Shown here: positions 60,501-64,000 of the stretch, in pieces | Numbering within the stretch: the stretch's first letter is position 1 | Layout of the letters: each line of letters starts with the position of its first letter | Origin: Patiria miniata | Lineage: Eukaryota; Echinodermata; Asteroidea; Valvatida; Asterinidae | DNA length: 64,000 nt | Assembly (NCBI RefSeq): GCF_015706575.1 | Contig: NW_024037074.1 | Span: 21,379,334-21,443,333, forward strand | Direction of reading: 5' to 3' | Translations under genes and position numbers: made by a program | Notes under the pieces: model-generated | The model's database searches: none | Told to the model about the DNA's origin: nothing | The model's input: the letters and a program-made list of their open reading frames with translations, nothing else

Positions 60501-62227
60501 CTTCTTGCCTACTACATGTACTGGTACATGTACAGGTACATGTACAGTACATGAAGGTCTGCTGGGCTATGACACCCCACAGCATGCACAGATCAATGTG
60601 GCCTGTTCAGCTCATGTTCCATTTGTTCTCAAAGCACTCCATAATACCATAATACAAACATACGCATAGCAAAGGCCTTGTGTCTTTGCCCCCAGCATGC
60701 CATCTCATGTCATTCTTGTAACAATTTGCACTCCCGGCTGGCACTCCATCAGCAGACTTTGAAATTTAGGCCATGATTTTAGGCGAGGTGCATCAGAAAT
60801 GCTGAGTAAAAGGCCAGGAGACCTTATCACTAATGTAGTGACAGGGTATAAGGGAGAATGGGAAATTTGCAAGTCTTGTGACTGGTTCATGTTAAGCCTG
60901 ATAACCTGACAATGTTTACTGTGTATTTTGTCATAATTTTCACAAGAACCAGGATTTTGGAAGTCGGGTGTTTTGGTTTTCTTTTTTCTGATCAAACCCA
61001 TCTCAATGAAGGTACCATACATTTGGTTTCAAGCAGTTATCAACAGATCCAGTCAGTTTCATCCATATTGAGCCCAATATGAACTGCTGAAACTAATAGT
61101 TGCCACTTTTCAATTGTTCATGCAAAAAAAGAATATGAGCAAACCGACCTTGAGAAACAAGAACAAATTATGACAGTCCATCGTCACCTGAGAGACATAT
61201 CAAATACAGGACAATAAATCTCAAATGCTACATGAGTTGGGCTAAGTGCAATCATTTATCAACTCGGACACCTGTAAGCTATTAGGAGCTGTTGGCTGGG
61301 TAAATAGCCACTACACATTAACAAGTTTGTCCACAGATAAACCTGTTGGTTAGATGATCATGGAGCAAGGATGGATGGGTGATCTGCCAAATTCCATGCA
61401 TGTACAGCATAAATCAAATGGAAAAACACTGTGATTTATACAACAATCACACAAACTTATGTCATGTATGTGTGCATTTAAATTAAGTGTTGAGCTGTTT
61501 CTCTTGCAATACATGTATATGGCTGCTTGGCCAAATCATTCAGGAAAGTAAACATTTCCAGGTGACAACTGCTCTATCCTTTATAACAATGGCCAGCTTA
61601 AATTGAACCCTACTGATACCAGAACAGGTCAGACCTGTGTTTACGTGATAAGTGAGTCTGAGGTTTGTATTGGTTTGTATTGGACTCACAAATTTGATTT
61701 GAAATTCGAAAAAATCTGAAGGGCTTCAAATTAACGTTTATGCACACAAAATATAGAAGAACAGATTAACAATGTATAAACTGTGTTCTAAGCAACAAGG
61801 GCAAATACCTTCATACATGTACATGTACATGTACAATATACATGTAGAATGAATTTGGACAGTTCAATAGAACTTACTTTAAATAGGGCACGTCTAGCTT
61901 GACTCTGGCACATAAATGTGCCTTCAATAAATACTGTGTTGAATTATGGCAGTGTGCAGTTACAGTCTCTGAATAATAGATTGAACATGTATCAAGTTTC
62001 TCCAATCACTCAACCCTTCACATATCCCCCAGGAATGAGCATAAAAAACAAAGTACTTTAAGAAGTAAGTGGAAAGAGCAGACAGCCCGTGATATATGAT
62101 GTGCCACAGGCTACGAGTGATGGTATCTGTCAGTACTCCGTTCTAAAAAAGACCCCATGACACAGTCATATTACTAATACTCACTGTCTGTTGCAGAATC
62201 ATACGCTTTTCCATTTTGCGCGCCCAT
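26805..62227 (-). CDS. FBXL7: F-box/LRR-repeat protein 7 (FBXL7), whole gene, four coding exons
   Basis: Joining 62227-62185, 58740-58642, 29306-28689 and 27547-26805 on the - strand gives 1503 nt, 500 residues plus stop (human FBXL7 is 491). All junctions are GT-AG; the three introns interrupt codons 15, 48 and 254, each after the first base. Domains: N-terminus beginning MGAQNGK like vertebrate MGANNGK; Ser-rich linker with a conserved SDLS; F-box at about 119-163 (FDKLTDKVITNIFSYL then LCRCSQVCKRW); then about ten cysteine-containing LRRs at 185-490; C-terminus CIIEHTNPAFY, close to human CVIEHTNPAFF. Known of the family: the F-box binds SKP1 in an SCF E3 ubiquitin ligase and the LRRs hold the substrate; vertebrate FBXL7 is tied to mitosis and to survivin/Aurora A turnover. 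Gly2 could be acylated, but the context is weak. The roughly 29-kb second intron is full of mobile DNA. Confidence 0.95.
27548..28688 (-). other. FBXL7: FBXL7 intron 3
   Basis: A GT-AG intron of 1141 nt. It is AT-rich and contains a tRNA-like sequence at 28405-28495; nothing else stands out. Confidence 0.9.
28405..28495 (+). repeat. tRNA-like SINE fragment
   Basis: GTCGAGTGGCTAAGATG resembles an A box of a Leu/Ser-type tRNA and GGTTGGAGTCTCAACTGG a B box, 37 nt later, as in tRNA-derived SINE heads. It does not fold as a full tRNA and lies in FBXL7 intron 3. Confidence 0.4.
28689..29306 (-). CDS. FBXL7: FBXL7 coding exon 3 (linker, F-box, first LRRs)
   Basis: The exon runs from acceptor CTCCTTCTAG| at 29307 to donor ATGG|GTAGGT at 28688. 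It encodes residues 48-253: a Ser/Thr/Pro-rich linker (about 60-115), the F-box (about 119-163, with the LCRCSQVCKRW core), and the first LRRs (LNGCDQLTDRGLSLIARHC, then LGGCNNITNEGVFELV). The open frame runs on upstream into intron without a stop, so the acceptor, not the first ATG, defines the 5' edge. Confidence 0.93.
30195..30414 (-). mobile_element. tRNA-derived SINE, copy 2
   Basis: On the - strand: A box TTGGCGTAGCGGTA, B box GGTTCGAATCC, then GGGCCAATATGTGGATTG, CCCTACCTGATTCCGTGG, GGGTTTTCC and CTCCCACCTCCAAAACTG. It is better preserved than the copy at 7056. Its 5' end touches the MITE at 30415. Confidence 0.8.
30415..30792. mobile_element. MITE, TIR AGTCTCCGGTTTCTGG with A-tract
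   Basis: TTAGGCCC, an A tract, then AGTCTCCGGTTTCTGGTATG at the left, with the inverted copy ending GGCCTTA at 30792. TA is present at both ends. The 378-bp body has GC-rich words near the right arm (GATGCGCGCGCAT). Confidence 0.75.
30963..31284. mobile_element. Small TIR element, GGCCTTTCACACT end
   Basis: AGGCCTTTCACACT at 30964 pairs with ATGTGAAAAGGGCT ending near 31283. The ends resemble those of the larger element at 46778-48198, suggesting one family. The body is GC-richer than its surroundings and noncoding. Confidence 0.55.
32466..32508. promoter_or_regulatory. Cluster of nuclear-receptor half-sites
   Basis: TGACCT (32466-32471) and AGGTCA (32479-32484) form an everted pair with a 7-bp spacer; a further AGGTCA follows at 32503-32508. 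The first AGGTCA is extended as AGGTCAAGG. A candidate enhancer in FBXL7 intron 2; sequence match only. Confidence 0.25.
32764..32786. repeat. ACATGT microsatellite
   Basis: (TACATG)n array. Similar arrays lie at 35094-35141, 37772-37796, 38628-38660, 41616-41640, 42330-42360, 60520-60550 and 61813-61834. Confidence 0.85.
32964..33018. repeat. Short hairpin
   Basis: AGACTGGTTCCCATCCCCT pairs with AGGGGTGGAAACCAGTCT across a short loop. AGACTGGTT also occurs in the TTAA MITE family, so this may be a fragment of a related element. Confidence 0.5.
33856..34534. mobile_element. Mariner-like MITE with roughly 190-bp inverted arms
   Basis: Ends GGTGTCTCACAAAAAA and its inverted copy. The arms (33856-34050 and 34330-34534) stay similar inward, sharing GTCCTCTTTTTCACAGCTTT-like and TATAGTCCATTAGCTTTTC words. 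GGTGTCTCA..AAAA resembles mariner-type termini (CAGGGTGTCCCA). No transposase; open frames in the arms are not conserved. Confidence 0.75.
35669..36159. mobile_element. Mariner-like MITE, CAGTGTGTCTCAG ends
   Basis: CAGTGTGTCTCAGAAAAAGT at the left matches the inverted right end CAGTGTGTCCCAGAAAAAGC. The arms extend about 160 bp, sharing TATCTAAACA..ATTCATGTG and GCCTGTGGA.AAAAATAAACT. The termini fit mariner-type elements and resemble those at 33856. Confidence 0.78.
36743..37274 (+). mobile_element. TTAA-flanked MITE, copy 2
   Basis: TTAAAGGGAATGTACATC to TATATTCCCTTTAA, with the same internal order as the copy at 14899 but more diverged. The central palindrome is at 37081-37112 with arms TTCCAACGGTGGTCGG, which differ from copy 1 yet still pair perfectly. 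Confidence 0.85.
39829..39855. repeat. CT-rich microsatellite
   Basis: T tract followed by (CT)n ending CTCCCTGAG. Confidence 0.9.
40534..40558. repeat. (TAAA)n microsatellite
   Basis: About five TAAA units following an A-rich stretch; could be the tail of a decayed retroelement. Confidence 0.85.
42434..42967 (-). mobile_element. TTAA-flanked MITE, copy 3 (reverse orientation)
   Basis: It runs opposite to the other three copies. Right flank TTAA intact, left flank GTAA. Palindrome at 42595-42626 has one mismatch. One arm of the inner hairpin (about 42729-42755) has changed and carries an extra CATGTA relative to the other copies. Confidence 0.85.
44229..44505. repeat. AGGCGTGTG-rich segment
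   Basis: AGGCGTGTG or close variants occur at 44232, 44265, 44282, 44409 and 44470, and inverted near 44498. Possibly a decayed element with GATTTGA near both ends. Confidence 0.3.
46076..46102. repeat. 27-bp palindrome matching the target site of foldback A
   Basis: AGGTTTTGGGCT, CAT, AGCCCAACACCT. The sequence around 1983-1994 and 2725-2747, with foldback A and one duplication removed, is the same palindrome with three differences. Confidence 0.65.
46778..48198. mobile_element. CCCGGG-rich TIR element, about 1.4 kb
   Basis: Left end TAAGGCCTTTTCACACT, right end AGTGTGAAAGCCCCTA, with TA outside. Both subterminal zones (46804-46990, 47999-48180) are packed with CCCGGGGA and TTCCCCGGG words and further TTCACACT words. 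A roughly 90-bp direct repeat fills 47615-47830 (both with GAGGATAAAAGT). No transposase gene; non-autonomous. Confidence 0.7.
48660..48850. other. GC-rich patch
   Basis: A locally GC-rich stretch with a tandem CCGACCGGTCT and several CpGs. It stands out from the AT-rich intron but shows no coding signal; a small element or CpG-rich regulatory patch are both possible. Confidence 0.35.
49572..50477. mobile_element. TU-like foldback transposon B
   Basis: Inverted arms (49580-49738 and 50298-50470) are tandem arrays of a 16-bp unit, CACTTCGCCCCATCCC, in opposite orientation. Termini are GAATGTCGGAC and, at the other end, GGGTGTCGGAC, nearly the same as those of foldback A. An 8-bp direct repeat GTGAGCAC flanks it (49564-49571, 50478-50485). 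The 560-bp middle is unlike that of A. The open frames over the arms are by-products of the repeat. Confidence 0.75.
51363..51604 (+). mobile_element. MITE, TIR CATGGGCGTCGCNAGG, copy 2
   Basis: TIRs CATGGGCGTCGCAAGG and CCTGGCGACGCCCATG. Flanks TAAGTAGG and TAAATAGG differ by one base and look like an 8-bp target duplication. Same body order as the copy at 17114. Confidence 0.75.
52261..52296. other. Candidate Helitron 3' terminus
   Basis: A hairpin TGCCGCGC GAA GCGCGGCA is followed by TCCCGCTAG and then T, the hairpin-then-CTAG|T layout of Helitron 3' ends. The outer CTAGCGGG/CCCGCTAG also pair. No 5' TC end or Rep/helicase gene was located. Confidence 0.35.
52322..52845 (+). mobile_element. 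TTAA-flanked MITE, copy 4
   Basis: Closest to the copy at 14899, differing at scattered positions. It has an extra 6 bp in GCAAGGTACCGGTATTTC where the others have AAGGTATTTC. The palindrome at 52645-52676 is partly mismatched. Confidence 0.88.
53650..53712 (+). repeat. tRNA-like fragment
   Basis: AGCTCAGTTGGTAGCGCTAC is a clear A-box-like segment and GCATCAAACCCCACTC a decayed B-box-like segment. Probable SINE head; it lacks a full cloverleaf. Confidence 0.4.
56081..56265. mobile_element. pogo/Tigger-like MITE
   Basis: CAGTAGAACACC at the left and GGCATTTCACTG at the right, with TA on both sides (56079-56080, 56266-56267). Inner words GACGAAC and GTTCGTTATA pair. The CAGTRGAA..CG(A)TTATA pattern is typical of pogo-type MITEs. 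The outer TIRs have diverged. Confidence 0.65.
57324..58122. mobile_element. 799-bp near-perfect palindromic element with 9-bp target duplication
   Basis: Arms of about 385 bp, roughly 90% alike, meet across a short GC-rich centre near 57715-57740. Ends TAGCCCAACTGCGTCTGG and, inverted, TAGCCCGACTGCGTCTGG. A direct repeat TGGAGCGAT lies at 57315-57323 and 58123-58131. A nested subterminal hairpin (GTCTGGCCGTAC / GTACGGCCAGAC) is in each arm. Long TIRs plus a 9-bp duplication suggest a Mutator-like non-autonomous element. Each arm carries an open frame, but these diverge by frameshift. Confidence 0.8.
58642..58740 (-). CDS. FBXL7: FBXL7 coding exon 2
   Basis: A 99-nt exon bounded by TTGATCAG| and GCAG|GTAAGT, with phase 1 at both ends, so it could be skipped without a frameshift. 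It encodes a Ser/Thr-rich, probably disordered stretch containing SQSDLSADD; vertebrate FBXL7 has SEDSDLS at the same position, which confirms the assignment. About 29 kb separate it from exon 3. Confidence 0.85.
58741..62184 (-). other. FBXL7: FBXL7 intron 1, 3.4 kb
   Basis: Begins |GTGAGT at 62184 and ends TTGATCAG| at 58741. It contains a TIR element at 59662-60252 and an ACATGT array near 61815; the rest shows no recognised feature. Confidence 0.8.
59662..60252. mobile_element. MITE with 31-bp TIR
   Basis: The TIR starts ATATCGTCGCAGAGCTGACA and is near-perfect over 31 bp at both ends. An inner inverted pair, ATGCTATTCGT / ACGAATAGCAT, lies at 59948-60003. 591 bp, noncoding, in FBXL7 intron 1. 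Confidence 0.75.
62185..62227 (-). CDS. FBXL7: FBXL7 coding exon 1 (start codon exon)
   Basis: This 43-nt coding part reads MGAQNGKAYDSATD and ends in ACA|GTGAGT, a strong donor, after the first base of codon 15. The vertebrate protein begins MGANNGKQYG, so the start is chosen by homology as well as frame. The phase matches the next exon exactly. This exon is far too short to be found by ORF length; the N-terminal motif and phase make it convincing. Confidence 0.85.
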
Positions 62228-62544
62228 CCTGTATCGTTTATTTCCAATACATGTATAAAGTGGATGTGGACTGTCGCAGGTACGGTGGTGTCTTCTTTCT
62301 CACAATTGTTCTGTCCAAGATGTCAAAAGGTGTAATGATCGGATCCAAAATGATCAGCCCGGTTGATCATCTCGGCAATGTGGCTCCATAACACTTCAAG
62401 CCCCTGTCCGGTACCCACTCGGCTGGTGATCAAACCCTTGATGTAACAATGCCCATTGCCCAAGTGACAGTGGGGTGGTACTTTGCTTTCAATGGCGCAC
62501 TGAGAGGTTCACAGTTGGTGGACACACACCGGCCATTCAGACAC
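62228..62544 (-). other. FBXL7: Probable FBXL7 5' UTR with upstream 3' splice site
   Basis: On the - strand a long pyrimidine tract ending CACACCAG precedes 62544 and looks like a true 3' splice site. The 317 nt down to the ATG are less AT-rich than the surroundings. This would make the start-codon exon about 360 nt and imply a separate noncoding first exon and promoter at higher coordinates, possibly beyond 64000. Several out-of-frame ATGs occur in this leader. Confidence 0.45.
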
Positions 62545-64000
62545 CTGGTGTGAAAGAATGTAAAGAATAGGAGTTAGGTCTGGCGTTAATCAGGAAGGGC
62601 CTGCTGGTTTGACATTGAGACTGCTTGGATAATGTTTGTTTTTCTGGCCTGGCAGGGGAGACAGCAATTAAGAACTTTTTGGGGGTGCGCTTCCTTCAAA
62701 AGAAATGTTTGTATTTGAACTGTTGAAACCAACTCCAGTTAGTTGCTACGGCAAGATTAAAATCGGCTAGAACTCTGAAAACAGGAATTGCTTCTGTGTT
62801 CTTTTGGATCTAAAACTTATTGAGAGAAAACTTAATTTTAGTTCAAATGAAATAGGTGAAATATTAAAAGCATACAAATGTCTAATGAAATTGAATGTCT
62901 TTACAAATGTGTGGATGGTACCAGTATGTAACACTGTCTTAAATTGGAAATTTAATGTAAACATTGAATAAAAAATGAACATGCATGTGCAATGTACATG
63001 TATGTTAATTTGTTTGTTCAATGTTTACATTAAAATTTAGTACATTGTACATATACCGGTATAAGCACAGTAAACAACCCTTACGAATGTTACCCATTCT
63101 GACATACATGTATGGTAGGTTTTGACTTTCAGTATTCACTGAAATTTCTTAATTTAATAAAATAACTATGTTGTGACCAGTACCGATAGATGTACATGCA
63201 GCTTCACTCTATAAAAACACCAATGAAATTTTACAAAAAGCTATCGATGTTATGGAAACACTTTGTTTTGTTGTTGTACGGATGTTACATTTTATATAAC
63301 GTTACAGACGTTATGTATTTGTACATGGATGTATGTACATGTAGTGTGTTTGAAATCAAATTTACACACGTGATAAAAAGCATACTGAGTCATGGTTTTC
63401 TAATTTCTGTTATTTTTTTTTTTTTTATAAAATATGAACCTCTCTCTACCTTAAAAACAAGAACTCACAGTAACCCTTGCATTTTACCTAAAATCCATAA
63501 TCCTAGCCCCAACACCAGTTTTTGACCTCTAAATTACATTTTACCACATCCCATCTCACTGGCAAACCACTCAAATGAAAGATATTGTTGTCCCCTTTAT
63601 TTGATACCACATTTAAGGTTGTAATGCTTTTACAGGTAGTTCTGAAGATTTCATAAATTTTCCACTTTTCAGGGATGCCCACTTTCCCATGGAATTACCT
63701 TTTTTCTAATTGAAGTTTGAAATTTTCATTGAAACACTTCATTCAAAGGGAAGAATTCAGTATCCGGCCACCACTTATTCGCCGTCAAAAACAACAATTT
63801 TCACCTCACCATGTGCTTTCATGGAATTGGAAGATGAATCCATGAGGCTTTGGAAAACTGAAAGCATCCAAACGAAAATGTGTTTTTAGGGCCGGCACAC
63901 CGGCACATTTTGGGTGCACACATCGTTCGGACAGCCGATCGTGTAGGCAGCCTTATTGAAGAATCTGGAAGTATGCGGTGCACATGACAACGCACTAGCC
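62545..64000. other. Upstream DNA of FBXL7, no gene recognised
   Basis: Contains a hairpin (62948-62968 with 63017-63038, arm AAATTTAATGTAAACATTGA), ACATGT words and a T tract at 63413-63426. A noncoding first exon or promoter of FBXL7 may lie here, but no core promoter could be identified. Confidence 0.4.

Overview
This window is nuclear DNA of an animal, most likely a marine invertebrate deuterostome. An echinoderm fits best and amphioxus or a hemichordate is the alternative. The evidence is split genes with GT-AG introns, two recognisable metazoan proteins, AT-rich noncoding sequence full of short inverted-repeat transposons, and foldback elements built like the TU elements described from sea urchin. 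No bacterial-type operon, rRNA gene or CRISPR array was seen.

Two protein genes are supported. TMEM169 lies on the + strand at 7477-8241 with its whole coding region in one exon and a probable 5' splice junction at 7344/7345. FBXL7, the F-box/leucine-rich-repeat subunit of an SCF ubiquitin ligase, lies on the - strand and occupies more than half the window. Its four coding exons are 62185-62227, 58642-58740, 28689-29306 and 26805-27547. The three splice junctions agree in phase and give a 500-residue protein. The second intron is about 29 kb. The two genes are convergent and separated by about 18.5 kb of noncoding DNA; nothing suggests that they work together.

Layout: 1-7300 holds a duplicated unit with CTCF-like and CRE-like sites, a TU-like foldback element, several MITE-like inverted repeats and a SINE. 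TMEM169 follows at 7345-8241. From 8242 to 26700 there is intergenic DNA with MITEs, a decayed BEL/Pao retrotransposon fragment (about 24880-25460) and a hAT-like element. FBXL7 runs from 26700 to 62544; its large intron holds most of the remaining mobile DNA: three of the four copies of a TTAA-type MITE, two mariner-like MITEs with long arms, a CCCGGG-rich TIR element, a second TU-like foldback element and a 799-bp near-perfect palindrome with a 9-bp target duplication. From 62545 to 64000 lies upstream DNA with no recognised gene.

The most interesting observations are comparative. (1) The two TU-like elements have different arm minisatellites but the same terminal motif and 8-bp target duplications, and both sit in small palindromes; an intact relative of one target palindrome is at 46076. 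(2) Copies of one MITE differ by clean 6-bp insertions (CCGGTA in one, CATGTA in another) that create exactly the palindromic words that are abundant in this DNA. (3) The central palindrome of that MITE has changed on both arms in a compensatory way.
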